64,000 bases of DNA. It comes from Oscillospiraceae bacterium. GTDB taxonomy: Bacteria > Bacillota > Clostridia > Oscillospirales > Ruminococcaceae. Shown one piece after another: positions 38,926 through 48,376 of this stretch. The stretch is taken from contig JAILIG010000133.1 of the NCBI GenBank assembly GCA_024695445.1, positions 31,718-95,717 on the forward strand. The letters run 5' to 3'. The number at the start of each line of letters is the position of its first letter. Position 1 is the stretch's first letter. Made by a program: the position numbers and the translations under genes. The notes under the pieces are model-generated. The model was not told where the DNA came from. It searched no databases and worked only from the letters and a program-made list of their open reading frames with translations.

Positions 38926-41900
38926 ACCGTGATATTCATAAGGTGCTGGTCATCGGCTCCGGTCCGATTGTCATCGGACAGGCTGCGGAATTTGACTACT
39001 CCGGAACACAGGCCTGCCGTGCGCTCAAAGAGGACGGCATCGAAGTCGTGCTGGTCAATTCCAATCCCGCGACGATCATGACCGATGCACAGATTGCCGA
39101 CAAAATTTACATGGAACCGCTGAAGGCGGAGGTCATCCGGCGCATCTGCCTGACCGAACAGCCCGACAGCATTCTCTCCGGACTCGGCGGACAGACCGGC
39201 CTGAATCTCTGCGCGGAGCTTGCCGAAAGCGGCTTCCTTGCAGCGCACGGCATCCGGCTGCTCGGCGCCAACCCCGAAACGATTGCGCGTGCGGAGGACA
39301 GAAAGCTGTTCAAGGAGACCATGGACAGCATCGGGCAGCCCTGCATTCCGTCCGGCATTGCGGAGGACATGGATACGGCGCGCCGGATTGCGGCGGAGAT
39401 CGGCTATCCGGTCATCATCCGGCCGGCGTTTACGCTCGGCGGAACGGGCGGCGGCATCGCGGAGAACGCCGAAGAATTTGAAAATATTGCGGAGAACGGT
39501 CTGCGCCTTTCTCCGATTCATCAGATCCTTGTGGAACGCTGCATTGCCGGCTGGAAGGAGATCGAATTTGAGATCGTGCGCGATGCGGACGGCAACAAAA
39601 TCACGGTCTGCTCGATGGAAAATCTGGATCCGGTCGGCATTCACACCGGTGATTCGATCGTCATTGCGCCGGCCGTTACGCTCTCCGACAAGGAGTATCA
39701 GATGCTCCGTACAGCTGCGCTGAAAATCGCGGAGGTGCTGAAAATTGAGGGCGGCTGCAACTGCCAGTTCGCGCTGAATCCGGACTCGTTTGAATACGCC
39801 GTCATCGAGGTCAACCCGCGTGTTTCGCGTTCCTCTGCACTCGCGTCCAAGGCGACCGGCTACCCGATTGCAAAGGTTGCGGCGAAAATCGCCGTCGGCT
39901 ACCGGCTGTACGAGATCGCAAACAAGGTGACCGGCAAAACGACAGCCGCATTTGAGCCTGCTTTAGATTATGTTGCGGTCAAGATGCCGAAGTTCCCGTT
40001 TGAGAAATTTGCCGGCGCATCCCACCGCCTCGGCACGCAGATGAAGGCGACCGGCGAGGTCATGGCGATCTCCGACACCTTTGAATCCGCGCTGCTGAAA
40101 GCCCTGCGCGGCGCGGAGGTCAAGCACAGTGCGCTGCTGGTCCGCGATCTGCGGGGCGTGCCGGATGACGAGCTCCGCACGCATCTGGTTCACGCGGACG
40201 ATATCCGGCTGTTTGCGGTGGCAGAGGCCATGCGGCGCGGCTTCCCGGTCGATGAAATTGCAGAGGCATCCAAAATCGACCGCTGGTTCCTGCAAAAGCT
40301 GCTGAACCTGACCGTCTGCGAAACGGCGCTGGAAAACGCCGTCCTGACGGAGGATCTCTACCGCACGGCCAAGCGCTTCGGCTATCCGGATGCCGCGATT
40401 CAGGCGATTTCCGGACAGAAGCTGCCGGAAAAGCGGATTCGTCCGGTTTACCGCATGGTCGATACCTGCGCCGGCGAATTTGCAGCAGAAACGCCGTATT
40501 TCTACGGCGTGTACCAGCCGGATGCGATGCCGGAGGCCAATGAAGCGGCACATTTTCTCGGAGACAAAACGCGGAAAACGGTTGTCGTGCTCGGAAGCGG
40601 CCCGATTCGCATCGGACAGGGCATCGAGTTTGACTATTCGGCGGTACACTGCGTACAGGTGCTGAAGCAGGCCGGCTATGAGGTCGTGCTCATCAACAAC
40701 AATCCTGAAACGGTTTCGACCGACTTCGATACCGCCGACCGCCTGTATTTTGAACCGCTGACGCCGGAGGATGTGCTTTCGATTCTGGCGCTGGAGCAGC
40801 CCGCCGGCGTTGTGACGGCCTTCGGCGGGCAGACTGCGATCCGCCTTGCGAGAACGATCGAGCAGGCCGGCTATCCGCTGCTCGGCGCGTGTGCGGACAG
40901 CATCGACCTTGCCGAGGACAGAGAGCGGTTTGACGCGCTGCTGGAATCCCTGCACATCGAGCGCCCGCGCGGCTGCACGGTCAACACGCTGGATGAAGCC
41001 GCAGACGCGGTGCGCACGCTCGGCCTGCCGGTTCTGGTGCGTCCGTCCTATGTGCTCGGCGGCCAGAATATGAACATCGCGTTTGAGGAGAGCGATGTCG
41101 CTGCGTTCATGCAGAACATTCTCGCAGACGGCATCGACAACCCCGTGCTGATCGACCAGTACATCCGCGGCACGGAGATCGAGGTGGACGCGATCTGCGA
41201 CGGCACGGACATTCTGATTCCGGGCATTATGGAGCATATCGAGCGCACGGGCGTCCATTCCGGCGACTCGATTGCCATTTGTCCGCCGGTGCATATTGAT
41301 GACGAGATGCGGAAGAAAATCCTTACAGATACGAAAAAAATCTGCCTCGGACTGCACGCGGTCGGACTCATTAACCTGCAATACATCGTCAAGGGGCAGT
41401 CGCTGTATGTGATCGAGGTCAATCCGCGCGCGTCGCGTACCGTTCCGTTCATGAGCAAGCTGACCGGCCTGCCGCTCTGCGACTGTGCGATGCGCGTCTG
41501 TCTCGGCGAGAAGCTCAGCGCAATGGAATACGGCACAGGCTACTACAAAACACCGCCCTTTACGGCGGTCAAGGTGCCGGTGTTCTCGTTCCAGAAGATC
41601 GGCGGTGAATCGCAGCTCGGACCGGAAATGAAATCGACCGGCGAGGTCATCGGCATCGGCAAGACGCTGACCGAAGCGCTCTACAAAGGTCTGCGCGCAG
41701 CGGGCTACCGCCTCGAAGAGAGCGGCAGAAACCGCAACGGCGTCCTGCTGACGGTCTGCGACGCGGACAAGCCGGATATCATTGAAATTGCGCGGAAATT
41801 TGCAAGGCTTGAATTCCGGCTGTACGCGACGGAGGGAACCGCGGATGCGCTCCTGAAGGCCGGCCTTTCGGTTCACAAATTGCAGAAGCTGCACACCGGC

Positions 41901-42977
41901 GACAGCGAAACCTTCCGCCTGATGGAGAACGGCACGATCCGGTATATCGTCTCGACCGATGCGAATGCGCGCATGGCGGCGCGGGACGGCGCGAAGATCC
42001 GCAAAAAGGCCGTTGAGCTCGGCATTCCCTGCCTGACCTGCACCGATACTGCAATGGCAGTTGCAAACTGCCTGCACACCGGCTATCGGGATTCCAATGT
42101 GGAGCTGATGAATATGAATCAACTGAGAACGGCAAAGCGCCGCATCCCGTTTGTAAAAATGCAAGGCTGCGGCAATGACTATATCTATGTGAACTGCATG
42201 GAGCAGCGTGTCGCTGCGCCGGAATCGCTGTCTGTTCAGCTTTCGGACAGACATTTCGGCATCGGCGGTGACGGGCTTGTGCTGATCGAGAAATCCGACT
42301 GCGCAGACGCCGGAATGCGGATGTTCAATCTGGACGGCAGCGAGGGAAATATGTGCGGCAATGCGATCCGCTGCGTCGCAAAATATCTCTACGATAACGG
42401 CATCTGCCCGAAAAAGGAAATCGTGATCGAGACGAAAAGCGGCCTGCGGACGGTCACGGTCACGACGCAGAACGGCGTTGTCACGCGTGCGGCGGTCGAT
42501 ATGGGCAAGGCGGTGTTTGATCCGGAGCGGATTCCGGTGCGCTGTGCGGAGCCTGAGATGATCGCAAAGCCGCTGACCGTTGCCGGGAAGGAATACACTG
42601 TCACCTGTGTGTCAATGGGCAATCCGCACTGTGTCGTGTTCGGCGACAATCCGGAGCTGCTGAATCTGGCGGCAATCGGCCCCGAATTTGAACATCATCC
42701 GGCGTTCCCGGAGCAGGTCAATACGGAGTTTGTGCAGGTGATCGACGACCGCACGCTGCGGATGCGCGTCTGGGAGCGCGGCTCCGGCGAGACAATGGCC
42801 TGCGGTACGGGTGCCTGCGCGACGGTTGCAGCAGCGGTGAAAAACGGGTTCTGCCGGCCGGATACTGATGTGACAGTTCATCTGAACGGCGGCGATCTGG
42901 TCATCCGCTATACGGAGGATACGGTCATGATGACCGGTGAAGCCGTGCTGATTTTCACAGGAGAAATTGAGGTGTAA
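38916..42977 (+). CDS. carB-dapF: Carbamoyl-phosphate synthase large chain fused to diaminopimelate epimerase
   Basis: One open frame of 1353 residues. Residues 1 to about 1065 are a complete CarB: two ATP-grasp halves (starting at VLVIGSGPIVIGQAAEFDY and VVVLGSGPIRIGQGIEFDY) and the MGS-like regulatory domain. With no stop codon, residues ~1071-1353 are a complete DapF, which converts LL- to meso-diaminopimelate. Both catalytic cysteines are present (Cys1147 in MCGNAIRC, Cys1296 in MACGTGAC). In-frame ATGs at 42108 and 42114 follow GGAG at suitable spacing, so free DapF could also be made. CarB and DapF act in unrelated pathways, so a functional link is not obvious; the next two genes finish lysine synthesis. 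Confidence 0.9.
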   Translation: MPLNRDIHKVLVIGSGPIVIGQAAEFDYSGTQACRALKEDGIEVVLVNSNPATIMTDAQIADKIYMEPLKAEVIRRICLTEQPDSILSGLGGQTGLNLCAELAESGFLAAHGIRLLGANPETIARAEDRKLFKETMDSIGQPCIPSGIAEDMDTARRIAAEIGYPVIIRPAFTLGGTGGGIAENAEEFENIAENGLRLSPIHQILVERCIAGWKEIEFEIVRDADGNKITVCSMENLDPVGIHTGDSIVIAPAVTLSDKEYQMLRTAALKIAEVLKIEGGCNCQFALNPDSFEYAVIEVNPRVSRSSALASKATGYPIAKVAAKIAVGYRLYEIANKVTGKTTAAFEPALDYVAVKMPKFPFEKFAGASHRLGTQMKATGEVMAISDTFESALLKALRGAEVKHSALLVRDLRGVPDDELRTHLVHADDIRLFAVAEAMRRGFPVDEIAEASKIDRWFLQKLLNLTVCETALENAVLTEDLYRTAKRFGYPDAAIQAISGQKLPEKRIRPVYRMVDTCAGEFAAETPYFYGVYQPDAMPEANEAAHFLGDKTRKTVVVLGSGPIRIGQGIEFDYSAVHCVQVLKQAGYEVVLINNNPETVSTDFDTADRLYFEPLTPEDVLSILALEQPAGVVTAFGGQTAIRLARTIEQAGYPLLGACADSIDLAEDRERFDALLESLHIERPRGCTVNTLDEAADAVRTLGLPVLVRPSYVLGGQNMNIAFEESDVAAFMQNILADGIDNPVLIDQYIRGTEIEVDAICDGTDILIPGIMEHIERTGVHSGDSIAICPPVHIDDEMRKKILTDTKKICLGLHAVGLINLQYIVKGQSLYVIEVNPRASRTVPFMSKLTGLPLCDCAMRVCLGEKLSAMEYGTGYYKTPPFTAVKVPVFSFQKIGGESQLGPEMKSTGEVIGIGKTLTEALYKGLRAAGYRLEESGRNRNGVLLTVCDADKPDIIEIARKFARLEFRLYATEGTADALLKAGLSVHKLQKLHTGDSETFRLMENGTIRYIVSTDANARMAARDGAKIRKKAVELGIPCLTCTDTAMAVANCLHTGYRDSNVELMNMNQLRTAKRRIPFVKMQGCGNDYIYVNCMEQRVAAPESLSVQLSDRHFGIGGDGLVLIEKSDCADAGMRMFNLDGSEGNMCGNAIRCVAKYLYDNGICPKKEIVIETKSGLRTVTVTTQNGVVTRAAVDMGKAVFDPERIPVRCAEPEMIAKPLTVAGKEYTVTCVSMGNPHCVVFGDNPELLNLAAIGPEFEHHPAFPEQVNTEFVQVIDDRTLRMRVWERGSGETMACGTGACATVAAAVKNGFCRPDTDVTVHLNGGDLVIRYTEDTVMMTGEAVLIFTGEIEV

Positions 42978-42980
42978 AAA

Positions 42981-44153
42981 ATGAGGGTCAATCATCATGC
43001 ACTGGAACTTGAACAGAATTATCTGTTTTCAGAGGTTGCAAAGCGGATTCGCGCGTTTCAGGCGGCCGATCCGGAACGCGAACTGTTAAAGCTCAGCATC
43101 GGCGATGTGACGCGCCCGCTGGCAACCGTCATCACGGATGAAATGAAAGCCGCCGCAGAGGAGATGTCCCACGCAGAGACCTTTCACGGCTACGGCGCCG
43201 AACAGGGCGAACCGTTTCTGCGGGAGGCAATCGCGGCATACTATCAGAGGCGCGGCATCAAGGTCGATGCGGCAGATGTGTTTGTCAGCGACGGCGCAAA
43301 ATGCGATCTCGGCAATCTCTGCGATCTGTTTGATGCAGACAACACCGTGCTGCTGCCGAATCCGGTTTATCCCGTGTACTATGACACGAGCATCATGTCC
43401 GGCCGGCGCGTGATCTTTGCAGCGGGGACGAAGGAGAACGGCTTCCTGCCGATGCCGGACAGCAGCGTTCATGCGGACATCATTTACCTCTGCTCGCCGA
43501 ACAACCCGACCGGCGCGGTCTACACGAAGGAACAGCTTGCGGAATGGGTTTCCTATGCGCAGGCAAATCACGCGCTGATTCTGTTTGATGCGGCATACGA
43601 GGCGTACATCCGTGACGCGGCTCTGCCGCACAGCATCTTTGAGATTGCCGGTGCGGAAACCTGCGCAATCGAGATCAACTCGCTCTCGAAAACCGCGGGC
43701 TTTACGGGTGTCCGCTGCGGCTGGACGGTTGTGCCGCGCACGCTGCAGTTTGAGGCATCGCTGCACGATATGTGGTTCCGGCGCATGGCGACAAAGTATA
43801 ACGGCAATTCGTACATCATCCAGCGCGCCGCCGCAAAGGTGTTCACGGAGGAAGGTCTGCGCGCCGTACATGAGGATATTGATTACTACATGGAAAATGC
43901 GCGCATCATCAAGGCTGCGCTGAACAAAGCGGGGATTCATTCCGTCGGCGGCGAGAATGCGCCGTATGTCTGGATGGAGTGCCCGCATCATGCGGATTCG
44001 TGGGAGTTTTTCGACCGCCTGCTGCATACATACGGCATCGCCGGAACGCCGGGTGTCGGCTTCGGAACGGCAGGGCAGGGCTGGCTCAGATTTTCGTCGT
44101 TCGGCACAAGGGAGACCGTCACCAAAGCGGCGGCGTATCTGTCCGCACTGTGA
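42981..44153 (+). CDS. dapL: LL-diaminopimelate aminotransferase
   Basis: 390 residues. A PLP enzyme that converts tetrahydrodipicolinate directly to LL-diaminopimelate, so the succinylase and acetylase routes are not needed. Family markers are NYLFSEVAKRI, LSIGDVTRPL, the SPNNPTGAVY loop and the PLP lysine in NSLSKTAGFTGVRCGW. It starts three bases after the carB-dapF stop, in pathway order just after the epimerase domain. Confidence 0.95.
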   Translation: MRVNHHALELEQNYLFSEVAKRIRAFQAADPERELLKLSIGDVTRPLATVITDEMKAAAEEMSHAETFHGYGAEQGEPFLREAIAAYYQRRGIKVDAADVFVSDGAKCDLGNLCDLFDADNTVLLPNPVYPVYYDTSIMSGRRVIFAAGTKENGFLPMPDSSVHADIIYLCSPNNPTGAVYTKEQLAEWVSYAQANHALILFDAAYEAYIRDAALPHSIFEIAGAETCAIEINSLSKTAGFTGVRCGWTVVPRTLQFEASLHDMWFRRMATKYNGNSYIIQRAAAKVFTEEGLRAVHEDIDYYMENARIIKAALNKAGIHSVGGENAPYVWMECPHHADSWEFFDRLLHTYGIAGTPGVGFGTAGQGWLRFSSFGTRETVTKAAAYLSAL

Positions 44154-44215
44154 CCGGCACAGAAAAAAGCGGAGCGCGGGCTGCCGCGCATTTGTAAGGA
44201 ACAGGAGTTATGGTT

Positions 44216-45484
44216 ATGAAAAAAGTACCGTTTTTGACAAAGGCACAGGCGGAGGAAATTGCCGCCTGCTATCCGACGCCGTTTCACATTTATGACGAGC
44301 GCGGCATCCGCGAAAATGCGCGGCTCGTCAAGCAGGCATTTGCATGGAACAAGGGATTCCGTGAATATTTTGCGGTCAAGGCAACGCCGAATCCGTTTAT
44401 CCTCAGGATCCTGCAGGAGGAGGGCTGCGGCGCGGACTGCTCCTCACTCACCGAGCTGCAAATGGCCGATGCCTGCGGATTTTCCGGCAGCGACATCATG
44501 TTTTCGTCGAATGTCACGCCGGAGGCGGATTACCGGCTCGCGTATCAGCTCGGCGCATACATCAATCTTGACGACATCACGCATATCGAATATCTGGACA
44601 GGCTGACCGGCATCCCGGAAACAATCTGCTGCCGGTTCAATGCGGGCGGCGATTTCAAAATCTCGACTTTCGTCATGGACAAGCCGCAGGATGCAAAGTA
44701 CGGCTTTACCCGTGAGCAGATGTTTGAGGGCTTTCGGCTGCTGATGAAAAAGGGCGCAAAGCATTTCGGCATACACGCATTTCTCGCGTCGAACACCGTG
44801 ACAAACGAATACTATCCGACGCTTGCGCGGCAGATGTTTCAGCTTGCCGCCGATCTGAAGCGCGAGACCGGCGCGGATATCCGGTTCATCAATCTGTCCG
44901 GCGGCGTCGGCGTGGCCTATCACCCCGACCAGACACCGAATGACATTCTGGCCATCGGCGAGGGAGTCCGCAAGGTGTTCGAGGAGATTCTGGTGCCGGC
45001 CGGGCTCGGTGATGCGGCAATCTTCACGGAAATGGGCAGATTCATGCTCGCGCCCTACGGCGCACTGGTCACACGGGTGCTGCATAAAAAGCATATCTAC
45101 AAGGAATATGTCGGCTGCGATGCCTGTGCCGCAAACCTGATGCGTCCGGCGATGTACGGCGCGTATCATCACATCACGGTGCTCGGCAAGGAGGATGTGC
45201 CCTGTACCTATCTCTGCGATGTGACGGGCGGCCTGTGCGAGAACAACGATAAATTTGCGGTTGACCGGATGCTGCCGCCCGTGGATATCGGCGACCTGAT
45301 CTATATTCACGATACCGGCGCGCACGGCTTTTCGATGGGGTATAATTATAACGGAAAGCTGCGGTCTGCGGAGCTGCTGCTCTGTGCGGACGGCTCGGTC
45401 AAACTGATTCGCCGCGCCGAAACACCGGCGGATTACTTTGCGACATTTGATTTCTGCGGCGTCATGGACAAGTACCGGAAGTAA
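44216..45484 (+). CDS. lysA: Diaminopimelate decarboxylase
   Basis: About 422 residues. Last step of lysine synthesis: decarboxylates meso-diaminopimelate with PLP. N-terminal barrel with the PLP lysine in YFAVKATPNP, phosphate-binding GGVGVAYHP, and the dimer active-site motif CENND (GGLCENNDKFA) corresponding to the usual CESGD. The ATG at 44216 lies eight bases after AGGAG; ATG 44210 is the alternative. It ends the 20-kb nitrogen/lysine block at a two-way terminator. Confidence 0.95.
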   Translation: MKKVPFLTKAQAEEIAACYPTPFHIYDERGIRENARLVKQAFAWNKGFREYFAVKATPNPFILRILQEEGCGADCSSLTELQMADACGFSGSDIMFSSNVTPEADYRLAYQLGAYINLDDITHIEYLDRLTGIPETICCRFNAGGDFKISTFVMDKPQDAKYGFTREQMFEGFRLLMKKGAKHFGIHAFLASNTVTNEYYPTLARQMFQLAADLKRETGADIRFINLSGGVGVAYHPDQTPNDILAIGEGVRKVFEEILVPAGLGDAAIFTEMGRFMLAPYGALVTRVLHKKHIYKEYVGCDACAANLMRPAMYGAYHHITVLGKEDVPCTYLCDVTGGLCENNDKFAVDRMLPPVDIGDLIYIHDTGAHGFSMGYNYNGKLRSAELLLCADGSVKLIRRAETPADYFATFDFCGVMDKYRK

Positions 45485-45488
45485 AAAA

Positions 45489-45522
45489 AGAGGCGTAAAC
45501 AAAAGGTTTACGCCTCTTTTTC
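45489..45522 (+). terminator. Bidirectional terminator between lysA and the convergent dockerin gene
   Basis: Perfect 12-bp stem AGAGGCGTAAAC/GTTTACGCCTCT with T-runs on both strands. Confidence 0.92.
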
Positions 45523-45539
45523 ACATTGTTCTTCTGCGG

Positions 45540-47936
45540 TCAGGGCTGAGGATCGGCTTCCGGACTGCATATCAGTGTCACAGGCTCCGTGACGGCGCTG
45601 TTTCCGTTGGGGGACGAGATCACGCAGCGGTACTGACATCCGAAGGCTTCCGCATCCGCAGCGATCACGAGGGTGTCTGCGGCAGCATCCGCACCGGTGA
45701 CGCAGTCTGTCCAGCCGGCATCGTCGCTGCCCTTGTTGTACTGCCACTGATAGGCCAGGTCTTTGCCGTCGGCTTCCGCTGTAAATACCGCGGTTTCACC
45801 GGCGGGCACGGCCACATCGGCCGGCTGCTTCGTGATGCAGACACCGACGGTCATGGCAGCCGCGTCCGAGTAGACAAAGCGGCCGTTGGAAGATGTGATT
45901 TTGCAGCGGTACTGCTGTCCGTCGCGGCTTGGGGTGACCGCCAGCTCCACGGTCTCCGTCCGGCTGCCGGATGCGGTGGAATCCTTCCAGCCGTTGCCCT
46001 TGTTGTACTGCCACTGATAGGTCAGATTTCTGCCGGCGGCCTGCACCGTAAATGCCGCAAGCCCGCCGAGCGGCAGCGCCGTGTCAGAGGGCTGCTGCGT
46101 AATCTGCGGCGCGCAGTAATCGGAAAACCGATAGCGGCCTTCCGCAATGTCAAGGATTCTCTGCCGGTCGCTGTCATCGACGGAATGATCGAAATTGACA
46201 TCGGCACGGTCTTTTTCCGGATCGGAAAACGAAAGTACGCCGGACGACCAGAGCGAGATCAGGAGTGCATCCGCTTCGGTCGTTTTTCTGTCTCCGTCCA
46301 CATCGCCGAGCGCGATGAAGCTCTGGAGAAACGCATTGTCTTCCGGAACTGGGGAGCAGAAGTCTTTTGAAATTGCCTGATAGCTGTGGTTTCTCACCAG
46401 ATCGTTAACATACCGGTCAGAATTCAACAGACTGATATCACGGTCCGTCAGGTCGGAGATGCTGCTGTCCGCGGTCTGTTCGTCGGTCTGTGCCGCGCCG
46501 CAGACGAAATCCAGCGTGTTGAACGCCTGAATCAGATTGCCGGTCAGCAGGTATTCAACGGAACAGTCCTCATTCCGGATTCCTTCGATTTTCTGCTGAT
46601 CGTAGCTGTCACGGAGCCACGCTGCGACTCTCGGCGTGACCAGCACGCGGTAGTTGCAGGTGATTTTCCGGATTTCACCGGTATCCTTTTCTGTGACTCC
46701 GTAGATCCATTTATAGTGCAGCGGTTCCGTGCAGGATTTGATATACGCAACATAGCAGTCAACGGAAGCTGTCTGATCGGACTGCATCGGATCGCAGATG
46801 CAGAGCGCGATGAGCCTTTGCCATTCCTCCGTGTCGATGGATGCCCAGTTTTCGAGAATGGCATCGAGACGGATCCAGTTGTCCGCATTGCTGTCGTCCT
46901 CGTCGGAAGTGTGACTGATCGGCTTTTCCGTATAGAGGTTCAGGAGTGCGGCCAGCCGGGCGCGCAGCTGACAGGAGGAGGAATCTCTGCCTGAGACATA
47001 TGCCAGAAACTGCAGCGGGGTAATCCGTGCGAATTTCCCGGAAGCGGCTCTGACCGATGCGCCGAATGCGCTTTCCTCCGCGCAATAATCGGGGAAGGAC
47101 ATCTGCGCGGCATCTGAATCGGGCTGCGGTTCGTCCTCTGCTGCGTCCGCCGGTTTCCATGTCACGGCTTCGGCGTCCTGCCACTGCTTTCCCCAGGGCG
47201 TCAGGAAAATGCGGCGGGTTTCATACCCCATGCAGTGCAGTGCGCAGAGCCAGCGCAGCGTCACGAACATTTCTTCTTCCGAATTATAAATGAGGTGATA
47301 CCGGCGCCCGCTCAGAAACGCATGAGAGACCTCGTGCAGAAGCTCCTCCGTAAACGCGTACTGCGTGATCCCGAACAGGATTTCCGAGGAAATCACGGGG
47401 CGGTAGAAGGTGTAGTTTCCGTTGCATCTGCCGGCCTTGCTGCTGCCCCACAGCGCCTCATCGGTGCAGAAGGTGCAGACGATATACGGATAGCGGATGC
47501 CGGTTATACCGGAAAGGGCTGATATGTATTCGGAAAACAAAAACGCCCATTCCTTTCCCGCCGGCGATGTCATCAGGGCATCCAGCCGGACATCGTCCGG
47601 ATTGTAGATGAACATAAAGTTGGATTTCAGATTTTTGGAATAAAGCGCCTGATAATCTGCGCCGGCATATCTGCTCAGCGCTTCATCGGATAACAGGGAC
47701 TGTATTTCGGGTGCGTCACCGTCTGTTCCGTCTGTTTCGTCCGGGGCTTCCGGAATGCAGCGGCATTCGGAGAAGACCACATCTGCGGCTGTGGCTGCCG
47801 CAGCCGGTTCGGATTGCTCTGCTGTGGTGATGCTGCCGGGAACTGTCATATATCGCGGCAAGACTGCGCCGAGGACGATTGCCGCGTTCAGAACCAATGC
47901 TGTCATTTTCTTCCAAATGGTGTTCCTGCGTGTCAT
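45540..47936 (-). CDS. Secreted HExxH metallopeptidase-like dockerin protein with Ig-like domains
   Basis: 798 residues. Signal peptide at the N-terminus (about 1-40). The region ~90-260 contains EELLHEVSHAF (HExxH at about 201-205), with a Glu cluster (NSEEEMF) about 17 residues later, the spacing of gluzincin-type zinc proteases. Then a type I dockerin at about 541-602 (GDVDGDRKTTEADALLISLW, ADVNFDHSVDDSDRQRILDI) and two C-terminal Ig-like repeats (ITQQPSDTALPLGG..LTYQWQYNKG and ITKQPADVAVPAGE..LAYQWQYNKG). GCAGGAGG precedes the ATG. Protease activity is inferred from the motif only. A consensus promoter lies about 260 bases upstream. Confidence 0.82.
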   Translation of the reverse strand: MTRRNTIWKKMTALVLNAAIVLGAVLPRYMTVPGSITTAEQSEPAAAATAADVVFSECRCIPEAPDETDGTDGDAPEIQSLLSDEALSRYAGADYQALYSKNLKSNFMFIYNPDDVRLDALMTSPAGKEWAFLFSEYISALSGITGIRYPYIVCTFCTDEALWGSSKAGRCNGNYTFYRPVISSEILFGITQYAFTEELLHEVSHAFLSGRRYHLIYNSEEEMFVTLRWLCALHCMGYETRRIFLTPWGKQWQDAEAVTWKPADAAEDEPQPDSDAAQMSFPDYCAEESAFGASVRAASGKFARITPLQFLAYVSGRDSSSCQLRARLAALLNLYTEKPISHTSDEDDSNADNWIRLDAILENWASIDTEEWQRLIALCICDPMQSDQTASVDCYVAYIKSCTEPLHYKWIYGVTEKDTGEIRKITCNYRVLVTPRVAAWLRDSYDQQKIEGIRNEDCSVEYLLTGNLIQAFNTLDFVCGAAQTDEQTADSSISDLTDRDISLLNSDRYVNDLVRNHSYQAISKDFCSPVPEDNAFLQSFIALGDVDGDRKTTEADALLISLWSSGVLSFSDPEKDRADVNFDHSVDDSDRQRILDIAEGRYRFSDYCAPQITQQPSDTALPLGGLAAFTVQAAGRNLTYQWQYNKGNGWKDSTASGSRTETVELAVTPSRDGQQYRCKITSSNGRFVYSDAAAMTVGVCITKQPADVAVPAGETAVFTAEADGKDLAYQWQYNKGSDDAGWTDCVTGADAAADTLVIAADAEAFGCQYRCVISSPNGNSAVTEPVTLICSPEADPQP

Positions 47937-48194
47937 AGAACTGTAAAACCTCCTGCTTTTTTGAAATGATCTGCTAAGGATATTTACTTGGAATCAATGG
48001 AACAGCCCCACGCCTTTTTGCCTGTTTCTTTCTTGAAAAAAGTTTTTGCTTTCTGTATCATCTCCTGTTTTCTGCAATGATCTGTCATCCGTGACTGTCC
48101 GATGCGTCAAATGCTGTCAGCCCCTCTTTGTAATTTTGACAGCAAAAAACAAGCCCATTCAAGATGCGCGTTACATCAGTGTACAATCATAACT
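47937..48194 (-). other. Long 5' leader of the metallopeptidase-like gene
   Basis: About 258 transcribed but untranslated bases between the promoter and ATG 47936, A+T-rich. I recognise no riboswitch class in it and see no supported reading frame on either strand. Confidence 0.4.
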
Positions 48195-48200
48195 AATTTT

Positions 48201-48229
48201 ATTATACACAAGATGATTATACTTGTCAA
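48201..48229 (-). promoter_or_regulatory. Perfect-consensus minus-strand promoter
   Basis: TTGACA (48224-48229), 17-base spacer, TATAAT (48201-48206). It reads towards the gene ending at 45540. Confidence 0.85.
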
Positions 48230-48305
48230 GATGTTCCACAGCGCTTTTTGCTGTTTTTCTTTCCCGCGGCCTGTCTTATGCGGGTATTTTCTGCGATCTG
48301 CATAC

Positions 48306-48338
48306 AAAAAGGCCGTCCGTGTTCTGCACACAGACGGC
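48306..48338 (-). terminator. Intrinsic terminator of the nitrilase-family gene
   Basis: An 11-bp stem (one G-U), 5-base loop and T-run on the minus strand. Confidence 0.85.
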
Positions 48339-48376
48339 TTTTTCCGGCGGGAATCTGATAAAAACGGGCGGAGGTC

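Noticed and set aside
39963..42254. 763-codon minus-strand frame opposite carB-dapF
   Set aside because: Shadow frame with low-complexity Arg/His-rich translation.
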